This document shows, piece after piece, positions 18,148-26,805 of a stretch of 64,000 nt of DNA. This DNA comes from an uncultured Granulosicoccaceae bacterium (lineage in GTDB: Bacteria; Pseudomonadota; Gammaproteobacteria; Granulosicoccales; Granulosicoccaceae). The stretch covers positions 89,403 to 153,402 of the forward strand of contig CALHNS010000019.1 of the NCBI GenBank assembly GCA_938035125.1, given 5' to 3'. The translations under genes and the position numbers were made by a program. The notes under the pieces were generated by a model. That model did no database searches and was not told the origin of the DNA. It was given only the letters and a program-made list of their open reading frames with translations. Within the stretch, counting starts at the first letter, position 1. Each line of letters opens with the position of its first letter.

Positions 18148-20832
18148 GTGAACTCGCTAGATATAGAATTCAAGCGAACGGGTGCAGCCCAAATCGTGCA
18201 AACGTTAATATTCACTTTGGTGGCGTTTGTTGTGCTGATCGCAGCGATTAACACAGCTTTCGCAGCCACGCCTGCAGGCAGCTTAATACGCAACCAAGCC
18301 AGCGCTACCTACGTTACAGATGATGGCGTAGAGCAATTCGCCACATCGAATATCGTTGAAACGGTGGTTCGTCAGGCTGCCGGTGTGGAACTTGCCCAAA
18401 GTCAAAATAAACTCGTTGGCCCCAGCGGCACGATTATTTTCCCACACGTGGTGACTAATTCAGGCAACGGCCCCGATTCATTTTTATTGGATACCACGCA
18501 ACTTGGCGGTGATGATTTTGATTTCGTTGGCGTAACTCTTTTCGCAGATTACGATCAAAATGGGATCGCCGACGATTCCATTCCCATCACAGCCTCACCA
18601 GTTTTAGCAGCAGAGGATTCTTTTTCGTTTGTGGCTGTTGCCAACGTTCCTGCTGGGTTGTCCATCGGGCAATTTGCTGAAACGTCAATAACCGCAACCA
18701 GTAGTTTCGATGCCTCTCAATCTACCTCGAATGTTGATCGAGGAACCATCACCAGCGGTGCAATTGTTGATGTATCAAAATCTATGAACGTAACCACAGG
18801 TGAATCCCCCAGTGGGCCTTACACCGTTACGTTGGACTATCACAACAGTGGTACAGCCGTAGCCAATAATGTGGCCTTGATTGATGCCTTACCCACCGGT
18901 ATGAGTTACGTTCCAAATTCAGCCCGATGGAGTCTTGACGACACCATTGTGTTAACTGATTCTAACCCTAGCGATGCTCAAGGATCTGCCCCCAACACCA
19001 TTCAATTTTGCGCCTACAACGCAAGCTGTATCAACTTACCTGAAGCTACACGCGATGCCGATTCATTAAGTAGCAACCAAGTAACCGCTGTTATTGCGCA
19101 GGTTAATCCAGGTGATCGAGGCCGACTGAGCTTTAACGTAACCATCGACTCAGGTGTGGTAGCAGAAGATTTATTCAACGCAGCAGAATTTGAATACGAC
19201 GATAACGGAACTTTGGTAAGTCGCGTGGAAACGAACGTGGTAGCTTTTCGTGTATCACAAGCCACAGGCGTCGTTGCCAACGGTTCTACCACCAGCAATA
19301 TTGATGGCACAAACGAACCTGTAAACATTGTAACGGCTACTCAAGGTGCCACTGTTGATTTCGATAACGTTATTTGGAATACCGGTAACGATGTTGATAT
19401 TATCGACATCATTGTTGATAACGACGGCGCAACTTTCCCTCAAGGCACCGGTTTACAATTGTACCGTGGTGATAGCAATACCCCTTTATTAGACAACAAC
19501 GGCAATGGCATTCCCGACACTGGTCCATTAGAACCCGGTGAGAGCTTTATCGTTGTGTTAAGAGCAACGCTTGCACCGGATGCGGTTGGTAACAACGGGG
19601 GGGCAGGGTTTCAAGTTACTAAAACCGCGCGCTCTTCCAACGACCCTAATGCCAGTAATAGCGTAACCGATCTTTTGAATTCCATCGGGCCCAGCGCGAT
19701 TGATCTAACCAATAGCGCTGCAGCAGGCACGACAGGCGCTTTAGGTGAAGGCGCTGGCGCAGAAAGCTCTGCTGTGCTGATGAATTCTGCCATTCCTGGT
19801 GAAACCACGCAATTCAGCCTGTTTGTAACCAATATTGGCAACACACCAGACCAATGGACATTGAACGCTAGCACAGACCCTACGTTTGCAACCACGGTAT
19901 TACCCGATGGTTGGAGCCTTGTGTTCACCAACGCGGATGGTTCAGAAACTCTAACCAACACAGGTTCATTAAGTGCAGGTAATTCAGTAGAAATCATGGC
20001 TGTTATCACGGTGCCAGAAGATCAGACTGATGTGGTTCAAAGCCTTTATTTTCAAGCCTTGTCTCCTGTTACCGGAAGCGCAGACATCATTCACGACAGC
20101 ATAGAAGTGGTGAGCGCGCCAAGTTTACTTTTAGAACCGCCAGGCAACGCACAAGTAGAAGCAGGCAACGCCTTTGTGTATTCACACCGGATTGAAAACA
20201 GCAGCAATGCAGCGGTTACCAACATTAATCTATCCACGTCTGACACTCTAGCCAGTTCAGGATGGACATCTATCTTGTATGAGGACACCAACAACGATGG
20301 TATCTTTTCATCCGCCGATCAGCCCATCAATTCTTTAGCTAATTTACCTGCTGGTGAATCAGCTGTTTTGTTTGTTCGAGTGGTATCTCCTGCAAACGCT
20401 GCAGCCGGTGGGTTTAATGTAACCACCTTAACGGCATCGGCTAACGGTGGAAGTCTTAGTGTGTCGGTGGAAGATGTAACAACCATTGCATCAGGCGACA
20501 TTGCCATTACAAAAGAACAAGCACCGGATATTGGTTGCGATGGAACCCTTGATGGGCCTTACTCAGCCCAACCGTTTTTTATGGAGCCTGGCAACAACTG
20601 CGTGCGTTATCGCTTAACCGCTACAAACGCTGGAATAGAACCGGTGTTCAATGCCATCATTGAAGATGCAACGCCGCCATTCACTGTTTATGAACCCAGC
20701 GCCGCGTGCTCAGCCACACCCTGTACTATTGTGGAACCTAACGCAGGCGGTACCGGTATTGTTTCAGGGGAAGTGGCATCGGTTGCGCCTGGGGAGAGTG
20801 TTGAATTAACGTTCGCTGTGGTCATTGAATGA
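18148..20832 (+). CDS. Second S-layer-like DUF11 surface protein
   Basis: An 894-residue exported protein starting with GTG, 3 bases after the OmpA stop. The ribosome site GAGGAAGA lies inside the preceding gene, so the two are translationally coupled. The signal anchor (about 15-38) ends near NTAFAA and is followed by the shared module AATPAGSLIRNQASATY. A DUF11-like domain lies at about 205-370 and further beta domains follow. The C-terminal domain (about 790-894, with GCDGT, NNC and AACSATPC) is paralogous to the end of the 1002-residue protein and finishes in the strand LTFAVVIE. Asp-rich loops such as DYDQNGIADDS and DTNNDGIFSSADQP suggest calcium binding. It is last in the operon; no terminator is visible in the 27 bases before the convergent neighbour. 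Confidence 0.82.
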   Translation: MNSLDIEFKRTGAAQIVQTLIFTLVAFVVLIAAINTAFAATPAGSLIRNQASATYVTDDGVEQFATSNIVETVVRQAAGVELAQSQNKLVGPSGTIIFPHVVTNSGNGPDSFLLDTTQLGGDDFDFVGVTLFADYDQNGIADDSIPITASPVLAAEDSFSFVAVANVPAGLSIGQFAETSITATSSFDASQSTSNVDRGTITSGAIVDVSKSMNVTTGESPSGPYTVTLDYHNSGTAVANNVALIDALPTGMSYVPNSARWSLDDTIVLTDSNPSDAQGSAPNTIQFCAYNASCINLPEATRDADSLSSNQVTAVIAQVNPGDRGRLSFNVTIDSGVVAEDLFNAAEFEYDDNGTLVSRVETNVVAFRVSQATGVVANGSTTSNIDGTNEPVNIVTATQGATVDFDNVIWNTGNDVDIIDIIVDNDGATFPQGTGLQLYRGDSNTPLLDNNGNGIPDTGPLEPGESFIVVLRATLAPDAVGNNGGAGFQVTKTARSSNDPNASNSVTDLLNSIGPSAIDLTNSAAAGTTGALGEGAGAESSAVLMNSAIPGETTQFSLFVTNIGNTPDQWTLNASTDPTFATTVLPDGWSLVFTNADGSETLTNTGSLSAGNSVEIMAVITVPEDQTDVVQSLYFQALSPVTGSADIIHDSIEVVSAPSLLLEPPGNAQVEAGNAFVYSHRIENSSNAAVTNINLSTSDTLASSGWTSILYEDTNNDGIFSSADQPINSLANLPAGESAVLFVRVVSPANAAAGGFNVTTLTASANGGSLSVSVEDVTTIASGDIAITKEQAPDIGCDGTLDGPYSAQPFFMEPGNNCVRYRLTATNAGIEPVFNAIIEDATPPFTVYEPSAACSATPCTIVEPNAGGTGIVSGEVASVAPGESVELTFAVVIE

Positions 20833-20859
20833 TTGGATACGGCTACAGTGCAGCTATGG

Positions 20860-21720
20860 TTAAGGCGTTGCGTTAGGGAAAAATAATTGCTGTCCATCTA
20901 TTTGGTGCTCAGCAATAGCATTTTGCCCAACCTCTGATAACAACCATTCCACAAACATTTCACCCGCTATTTGATTCACATTCGGGCACGCCTCAGGGTG
21001 TACTTGAATAATTCCATACTGATTGAAAAGTTCTGCACCGCCTTCCACCAACACATCGTGTGACCCTTTATTTGAAAAACTGATCCACGTTGCGCGATCG
21101 GTAAGCACATAGGCGCCCATACCGACGCCCACATTCAATGTTGCTCCCATGCCCGATCCGGTTTCTCGGTACCACCCGCCCGATGCAGCCTCTACATCTA
21201 TTTTTGCTTCAGCCCACAAAGCAAGTTCTTTTTTATGAGTACCTGAATCATCCCCGCGGGATGCAAACGTCGATTCACCGTTAGCGATTTTCGTTAACGC
21301 AATAATAATGTCTTGTTCACCTTTCACATTCGCAGGATCAGTGGACGGGCCAACCACGATAAAATCGTTGTACATTAGATCCTTTCGCGCAATACCAAAA
21401 CCATCAAGGACAAACTGCTCCTCTGCCGCTTTTGCATGAACCAATAAAACATCGGCATCACAGTTGCGAGCATTGCGAATGGCTTGGCCTGTACCTACTG
21501 CCACGATGTTTGCAACAATGCCAGTATCGTCTTGAAACATTGGCAACAAATGATCATACAAACCGGAGTTGGCGGTGGATGTTGTGGATTGCACAATAAT
21601 GGACGATGTGTTTGCGTGTAATGAGGTGCTAAACGCACTGATTGCAAGCAAAACAACACCTTTGATTAACGAAGTTAACGCCACTAACCTTGCCTCAGAT
21701 TGAATGATTGATAGGCTCAT
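20860..21720 (-). CDS. tupA: TupA-like tungstate ABC transporter substrate-binding protein
   Basis: A 286-residue periplasmic binding protein with a signal peptide ending near SLHA. The mature start carries the TupA-type ligand loop STTSTANSGL, then VGTGQAIRNARNCDADVLLVH and a SRGDDSGTHKKE segment that contacts oxyanions in this family. It captures tungstate, possibly molybdate, for an ABC importer. The permease and ATPase genes (tupB, tupC) are not on either side, so it is an orphan within the window. It is convergent with the surface operon and divergent from the SDR gene. Confidence 0.82.
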   Translation of the reverse strand: MSLSIIQSEARLVALTSLIKGVVLLAISAFSTSLHANTSSIIVQSTTSTANSGLYDHLLPMFQDDTGIVANIVAVGTGQAIRNARNCDADVLLVHAKAAEEQFVLDGFGIARKDLMYNDFIVVGPSTDPANVKGEQDIIIALTKIANGESTFASRGDDSGTHKKELALWAEAKIDVEAASGGWYRETGSGMGATLNVGVGMGAYVLTDRATWISFSNKGSHDVLVEGGAELFNQYGIIQVHPEACPNVNQIAGEMFVEWLLSEVGQNAIAEHQIDGQQLFFPNATP

Positions 21721-21796
21721 TGTGACAACATTAGCCGCTCATCACAAGATTGGACCAAACAGCCCACTTCCGCTTGGGATTTCGTACACTGTCAGC

Positions 21797-22582
21797 ATGA
21801 CAAGTCCATCACACATCACAGAACATCAACGCCAATACCAGTTGGCCCCAGGCAGCTGGGATGAGCGCGTGGTGCTCATTACCGGGGCTACAGGCGGGCT
21901 GGGATCCGTTTTGTCACATGCTTTTGCTAAAGCTGGGGCAACCGTGGTGTTAATGGGCCGCCACCGAAAACGTTTAGAAGCGATTTATGATGAATTGGTG
22001 GCAGCGGGTGCAAAAGAGCCTGCCATGATAGAACAAGACTTCACAGAAACCACCCCTGAGATATTACAAAACACCGCTGACATCGTCGAGCAAACCTTTT
22101 CAAGATTGGATGCATTAGTACACACCGCTGCGACCTTGGGTGAATTAACCCCTTTACAAGTAACCGACGACAGCAGTTGGCGCAAAACATTCGATGTCAA
22201 TTTACACGCAGCGCGTGATCTCACCATGGCCTGTTTACCTCTGCTTAGTAAAACCGGCAATGCATCGGTTTTGTTCACGCTAGATGACAAACCCGGCGCG
22301 TATTGGGGCGGGTACGGTGTATCGAAAGCGGCGCTTAAAACATTAATGCATGTGTTTGCTGATGAAAATGACAATGTGTTAGATGAAAACAATGTACCTA
22401 AGGTTGCCATAAACGGCATACAACCTGGGCCTATGCGCACCCGCTTAAGGCGCCGCGCATTCAGTGGGGAACTTGAACACGAAACCCCTTTGGCCATCGA
22501 ACAGTTGGGCACCTTCCTGTATCTACTCGATCGTGTTGATAAAACCGCCTGCGGCCAATGTTGGCAGGAGACTAACCCATGA
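21797..22582 (+). CDS. YciK-like short-chain dehydrogenase/reductase
   Basis: A 261-residue cytosolic oxidoreductase; an earlier in-frame ATG (21704) lies inside the divergent gene and adds no domain. The Rossmann motif TGATGGLG and the catalytic YGVSK (YxxxK) are present and NPGG-like contacts appear as GIQPGP. The usual catalytic Ser ahead of the Tyr is replaced (FTLDDKPGAYWGGY), so activity may be altered. The stop overlaps the start of davA in ATGA, showing translational coupling with the lysine genes. Substrate is unknown; a link to lysine breakdown is inferred from the operon only. Confidence 0.75.
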   Translation: MTSPSHITEHQRQYQLAPGSWDERVVLITGATGGLGSVLSHAFAKAGATVVLMGRHRKRLEAIYDELVAAGAKEPAMIEQDFTETTPEILQNTADIVEQTFSRLDALVHTAATLGELTPLQVTDDSSWRKTFDVNLHAARDLTMACLPLLSKTGNASVLFTLDDKPGAYWGGYGVSKAALKTLMHVFADENDNVLDENNVPKVAINGIQPGPMRTRLRRRAFSGELEHETPLAIEQLGTFLYLLDRVDKTACGQCWQETNP

Positions 22583-23397
22583 ACAGCGATTCATTTGACA
22601 CTTTGGTCATCGGTCAATACCAACAAGAACCCAAACCATTAGATATTGCTGGAAGCCTGAAACAATTGGCGGCACAGCTTGAACAAGCCAAACACTGGGG
22701 CGTGCAATTATTAATAACGCCCGAGATGGCCATGACGGGTTACAACATCAGTGCAAATGAGATCGATGAGATTGCTGAAAAATCTGATGGCGAATTATTT
22801 AATGCCGTTGCAAATTTATGCCAGATGCATTCTATTGCTGTGGTGTATGGATACGCAGAGCGCGGAGAAAATAACGAGATCTATAACAGCGTCCAATTGA
22901 TTGACCACACAGGCGCATCCATTCTGAACTATCGAAAAACCCACCTTTGGGGAGACTTAGATCGAAACCTTTTCAGCTCTGGCGATGTGCTATCACCAGT
23001 AGTTACTTTATATGGTTGGAAAATCGCCACCGCTATTTGCTACGACTTAGAATTCCCCGAAACAATACGCCACTTGACTATCCGCGGAGCTGAATTAGTG
23101 GTGGTACCCACAGGGCTTATGGCACCCTATAGCGAAGTGGCACAACAAGTCGTTCCAGTGCGCGCTTATGAAAATAGGATATTCATTGCTTATACCAATT
23201 ACTGCGGCGCCGAACGAGATCTAAACTACGTTGGTTGCAGTAGCATTGTCGATCCCAATGGGCTAGTCCTAGCCAGCGCCGCTTCAGACCCTATACTCTT
23301 AACCGCAACACTGAATCGTTCAGTTTTGAAAACTGCCAAAGACGCTCTACCCTACTTAACAGAACGTCGCCCTGAATTGTATGGGGCATTAACCTAA
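22579..23397 (+). CDS. davA: 5-aminovaleramidase (DavA-like nitrilase-superfamily amidase)
   Basis: A 272-residue carbon-nitrogen hydrolase that would convert 5-aminovaleramide to 5-aminovalerate and ammonia. The catalytic triad is visible as Glu49 (PEMAMTGY), Lys120 (YRKTHLWGD) and Cys154 (ICYDLEFPE). The whole sequence, from EPKPLDIAG to YLTERRPELY, closely follows Pseudomonas DavA as I remember it. It lies directly before davB, the enzyme that makes its substrate, which supports the call over other amidases. Confidence 0.88.
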   Translation: MNSDSFDTLVIGQYQQEPKPLDIAGSLKQLAAQLEQAKHWGVQLLITPEMAMTGYNISANEIDEIAEKSDGELFNAVANLCQMHSIAVVYGYAERGENNEIYNSVQLIDHTGASILNYRKTHLWGDLDRNLFSSGDVLSPVVTLYGWKIATAICYDLEFPETIRHLTIRGAELVVVPTGLMAPYSEVAQQVVPVRAYENRIFIAYTNYCGAERDLNYVGCSSIVDPNGLVLASAASDPILLTATLNRSVLKTAKDALPYLTERRPELYGALT

Positions 23398-23407
23398 AGG
23401 CCAAACC

Positions 23408-25060
23408 ATGAGTGCAGCAGTATCGGTTTTCGGACCCGATTTCCCCTTCGCCTATGACGATTGGTTAGCCAGCGCTGAAGGGCTTGGTGCTCTTAAACCC
23501 TCTCGATTTGGCACGCGTGTGGCCGTAGTGGGCGCCGGTGTTTCGGGAATGGTTACCGCCTATGAGTTAATGCGGCTTGGCCTGCAGCCTGTGTTGTTTG
23601 AAGCCGGACGAATGGGCGGGCGGCTTCGTTCTGAACGATTTCCCAACACCAACGATGTGGTAGCAGAACTTGGTGGCATGCGATTCCCAGAATCGGCCAC
23701 TACATTCAATCACTACGTTTCGTTAACAGGATTGCACACTCAACCCTTTCCAAATCCATTAACTGAGGCAGCGCTTAGCACCGTTATTGATTTATCTGGC
23801 GAAACTTTATACGCCGAAAATGCTGACGACTTGCCATCAATCTATAAAGAAGTAGCGAACGCCTGGCAACAAGCATTAAATGAAGAAGCCTCTTTCAAAC
23901 CGTTACAAGAAGCGATTAAAAATCGAGATGCTGCGGGCATAAAAGCCTTATGGGATCCACTGGTCTATGAGTGGGACGATCGAACGTTCTACGATTTTGT
24001 GTCCACTTCAAATGCCTTTAAAAATTTAAGTTTTCGGCATAGAGAGATATTCGGCCAAGTGGGTTTTGGTACCGGAGGCTGGGATTCAGATTTTCGAAAC
24101 ACCATGTTAGAAATTCTTCGCGTGGTGTTAACTGCTTGTGATGATCATCAATCGCTTATCGTTGGTGGGGCCGAGCAATTACCTAGAAAACTTTGGCAAC
24201 ATGAACCTGAGAACACAGCGCATTGGCCAGCAGGCACCAGTTTGTCGAGTTTACATAAAGGGGCCACCCGCGGAGCCGTCACCGCCATCACGCGTGCAAA
24301 CAACAACACGTTCGCGGTTACCGATCAATACAACAGCACTGAATCGTTTGATGCCGTTGTGGTCTGTTGCCAAAGCTGGTTACTAACCACCAGCATAAAA
24401 ACCGACGAATCATTATTCTCACAACAACATTGGATGGCGTTAGATCGAACCAGCTACATGCAGTCGTCGAAAACGTTTGTCATGGTTGATGAAGCGTTTT
24501 GGACAAAACGTGATGAAAAATCGGGGCGCTATCCAATGAGCATGACGTTAACCGACCGTTTAACCCGTGGCACCTACCTTTTCGACAACGGACCCGATCG
24601 CCCTGGTGTTATTTGCTTAACCTACACATGGATGGCAGATGCTTTAAAAATGCTGCCCTTATCGGCTGAACGACGCGCAGAACTTGCGCTATCAGCGTTA
24701 GAAAAAATATACCCCGACCTGAACATTCGACGCCATATTGTGGGCCACCCCATTACCGTGTCATGGGAAGACGATGAAAATTTTCTTGGTGCATTTAAAG
24801 GTGCGTTGCCTGGCCACTATCGCTATAACCGACGCATGTACACACACTTTATGCAACAAGATTTCCCATCAAGCCAAACGGGAATTTTCCTTGCAGGCGA
24901 TGATGTGTCTTGGACACCCGGTTGGGCGGAAGGGGCTGTGCAAACCGCATTGAATGCCGTATGGGGCGTACTGAATCACCTAGGTGGTGAAACTCACACA
25001 ACCAATCCGGGGCCTGGCGACCAATTTGAACAATTGCAGCCGGTGCAATTGCCAGAATAA
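23408..25060 (+). CDS. davB: L-lysine 2-monooxygenase (DavB)
   Basis: A 550-residue FAD enzyme that oxidatively decarboxylates L-lysine to 5-aminovaleramide. The start region GPDFPFAYDDWL, the dinucleotide motif VAVVGAGVSGMVTAYEL (about 36-52), LGGMRFP, the FGTGGWDSDF segment and the C-terminal FLAGDDVSWTPGWAEGAVQTALNAVWG are all characteristic of DavB, which is related to the tryptophan monooxygenase IaaM. An 11-base gap separates it from davA. Together they form the first two steps of the aminovalerate route. Later steps (5-aminovalerate aminotransferase, glutarate semialdehyde dehydrogenase) are not in the window. Confidence 0.9.
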   Translation: MSAAVSVFGPDFPFAYDDWLASAEGLGALKPSRFGTRVAVVGAGVSGMVTAYELMRLGLQPVLFEAGRMGGRLRSERFPNTNDVVAELGGMRFPESATTFNHYVSLTGLHTQPFPNPLTEAALSTVIDLSGETLYAENADDLPSIYKEVANAWQQALNEEASFKPLQEAIKNRDAAGIKALWDPLVYEWDDRTFYDFVSTSNAFKNLSFRHREIFGQVGFGTGGWDSDFRNTMLEILRVVLTACDDHQSLIVGGAEQLPRKLWQHEPENTAHWPAGTSLSSLHKGATRGAVTAITRANNNTFAVTDQYNSTESFDAVVVCCQSWLLTTSIKTDESLFSQQHWMALDRTSYMQSSKTFVMVDEAFWTKRDEKSGRYPMSMTLTDRLTRGTYLFDNGPDRPGVICLTYTWMADALKMLPLSAERRAELALSALEKIYPDLNIRRHIVGHPITVSWEDDENFLGAFKGALPGHYRYNRRMYTHFMQQDFPSSQTGIFLAGDDVSWTPGWAEGAVQTALNAVWGVLNHLGGETHTTNPGPGDQFEQLQPVQLPE

Positions 25061-25076
25061 ACCTGCAAACGTAAGC

Positions 25077-25385
25077 TTAAGCATGATCCCGAGCCAACAC
25101 AGACTCGCCCTGCTCATCGATTAACTGCCGACCTTTTTGAATTGCGTGTGTAACCGCCGCTTCACGCGTGGCGTGATTGTCAGCTCGAATGAAGGGCGTT
25201 CGTTGGATTGACTCGCCTTCGCGCTTTTCTATAAAGCCTGCGGTGCGAAATTGACTGCCTTCTTTCATCGGCGCTGCCACGATCAATAAGCCATTATGCT
25301 CAACAGGCTCTTCTTCTGCAGCAGCATCGCTACCACTGCCACTGTTGCCACCGAATAATTTACCGAAAAAAGAACCGAGCCCCAT
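25077..25385 (-). CDS. HlyU-family small protein
   Basis: A 102-residue protein. The glycine-rich start (MGLGSFFGKLFGG), the core PVEHNGLLIVAAPMKEGSQFRTAGFI, and the tail FIRADNHATREAAVTHAIQKGRQLIDEQG match the PF10115 HlyU family. The name comes from a Vibrio haemolysin activator, but most members are uncharacterised and should not be assumed to regulate toxins. It is convergent with davB, 16 bases away. Confidence 0.75.
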   Translation of the reverse strand: MGLGSFFGKLFGGNSGSGSDAAAEEEPVEHNGLLIVAAPMKEGSQFRTAGFIEKREGESIQRTPFIRADNHATREAAVTHAIQKGRQLIDEQGESVLARDHA

Positions 25386-25426
25386 GTTGGCTATCCTGCA
25401 GTTAATTGGGAAGCCATTGTTTTACC

Positions 25427-26047
25427 CTAAAAAAGCCTGCGCCACCAGCTTTGTTTCTTCAATGCGTCTCGGCATCCGCCGTATTGAATGGCGTATTGCT
25501 TCGAGCGGCGTGCAACATTTTGCGCCGCTCGCAGCAACCACGCTTTCGACTGATAAGTTTTGTTGGCAAAACCCGTCCATCCTTCGTGATACGTTAAATA
25601 TAAGGAGTACACATCATCCTTAGACAACCCATTGCGCTTGCGAGACTGATTTAAATACCAATGGATAAAGTCTGTGGCGTCAGTGAAATGATCTCGCTGG
25701 CGCCATGGCTCTCCGGTATCGCGTCGGTAGTTTGCCCAAGTGCCCACCAAGGCTTGGGAATACCCATAGGCAGAGCTTGGCCGCTTCCAAGGAATAAAAC
25801 CGAACAGCTTTCTTCTTGGTGGGCGAATGTCATCAATAAACGCAGATTCTTGATACATGATGGCCATGACGGTATGCATGGATGTGCCCCATTTTTTTTC
25901 CGCAGCAACCGCGGTATCGTGCCATCGCCGTTTCTCTTTAAATACCGAGCAAATGTTTTCAGGCTGAGCTGGCGGTGTGGTTACACAGCCCACTAGCGCA
26001 TGCGAGAAACACAAAGCAATCAAAATTCTACGTATTTTTCGATCCAT
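25427..26047 (-). CDS. SLT-type lytic transglycosylase-like lipoprotein
   Basis: A 206-residue lipoprotein with lipobox ALVGC (Cys21). The transglycosylase signature appears as IMYQESAF, with the Glu as likely catalytic acid, then SSAYGYSQALVGTW, and a later YLTYHEGW. This places it in the SLT_4-like branch of lysozyme-fold muramidases acting on peptidoglycan from the outer membrane. It is divergent from the next lipoprotein gene over an 80-base gap. Confidence 0.8.
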   Translation of the reverse strand: MDRKIRRILIALCFSHALVGCVTTPPAQPENICSVFKEKRRWHDTAVAAEKKWGTSMHTVMAIMYQESAFIDDIRPPRRKLFGFIPWKRPSSAYGYSQALVGTWANYRRDTGEPWRQRDHFTDATDFIHWYLNQSRKRNGLSKDDVYSLYLTYHEGWTGFANKTYQSKAWLLRAAQNVARRSKQYAIQYGGCRDALKKQSWWRRLF

Positions 26048-26076
26048 CCCTTTAGTTTAGCCACTACAGAGCCCTC

Positions 26077-26092
26077 AGGCGCATTTCTTGCG
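26077..26092 (+). promoter_or_regulatory. Possible sigma-54-like promoter before a lipoprotein gene
   Basis: AGGCGCATTTCTTGCG has the invariant GG and GC at the right spacing and a full TTGC -12 box, but the -24 box departs from TGGCACG. The predicted start is near 26103, 25 bases before the ATG. Confidence 0.35.
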
Positions 26093-26127
26093 AGTTACCA
26101 GTTACACACGAAACCGTTGCCCCGTAA

Positions 26128-26805
26128 ATGCTTTTAAAGTCTGCCTCAACGGCTGTATTGATTGCAACTCTGCTGTCAGCTTGCGCCACCAATCAATCTC
26201 AGAACGCCTCAGCAGGCGATTCAGTTGAGATTCCAACTGTAGACGTTGAGCCGGTTATTGAAGTAGAACAAGCAGAGCTGGTAGCGAGCTTGCCTGAATC
26301 GATAGAATCATTTGAGCTCTCTGGTGCAAAGGCCTTCGATGCAGAGGGTGATGGCGTGAATGTGCGTTACACCAATGCGAAAAAGCGCAGGCGAGCAGAT
26401 GTGTTCATATATCCCGTTGCTGAAGATAATAAAGCGCTTGCACATCCTGAACTGGTTTTGGGTTCAACCCAAGCCACAATGCAAGCTATCTCTGAGGCAG
26501 TGCAAGCCGGGGTTTACCAAAACCTAAACGTTATAGATGCAGCAACCAAAGCAAAAGGGCTTCGCACCATTGCACGAGTACAAGCCACGTATTTACGCGA
26601 AAATTTAGCTTCTTACACATTGGTTTATCAAACCGAACATGATGGCACCATGGTTAAGATTCGTTTAACCATGCCTGATAACGAATCTAATCGTACCAGT
26701 CGGGAATGGGATCGCTTTGCCGATGAAGTGTTGAACTCAGTGACTGACTATTTAGACATTGAAAACCAAGCGCAACCTAATACAGAAGAAACAGCGGCTA
26801 TTTAA
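26128..26805 (+). CDS. Lipoprotein of unknown function
   Basis: A 225-residue protein with lipobox LLSAC (Cys19) after a short hydrophobic signal. Following an acidic linker it has a mixed alpha/beta domain (about 55-210), with a KKRRRADVFIYPV strand and a YTLVYQTEHDGTMVKIRLTMP strand pair. I do not recognise the family. It is divergent from the SLT lipoprotein. A weak sigma-54-like element precedes it, and a 636-base non-coding region follows. Confidence 0.75.
   Translation: MLLKSASTAVLIATLLSACATNQSQNASAGDSVEIPTVDVEPVIEVEQAELVASLPESIESFELSGAKAFDAEGDGVNVRYTNAKKRRRADVFIYPVAEDNKALAHPELVLGSTQATMQAISEAVQAGVYQNLNVIDAATKAKGLRTIARVQATYLRENLASYTLVYQTEHDGTMVKIRLTMPDNESNRTSREWDRFADEVLNSVTDYLDIENQAQPNTEETAAI

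Noticed and set aside
21704..21796. N-terminal extension of the SDR protein
   Set aside because: It would start inside the divergent tupA gene and adds residues not seen before the conserved SDR start.
25077..25385. Calling the HlyU-family protein a haemolysin activator
   Set aside because: No haemolysin gene is nearby and the family is mostly uncharacterised.
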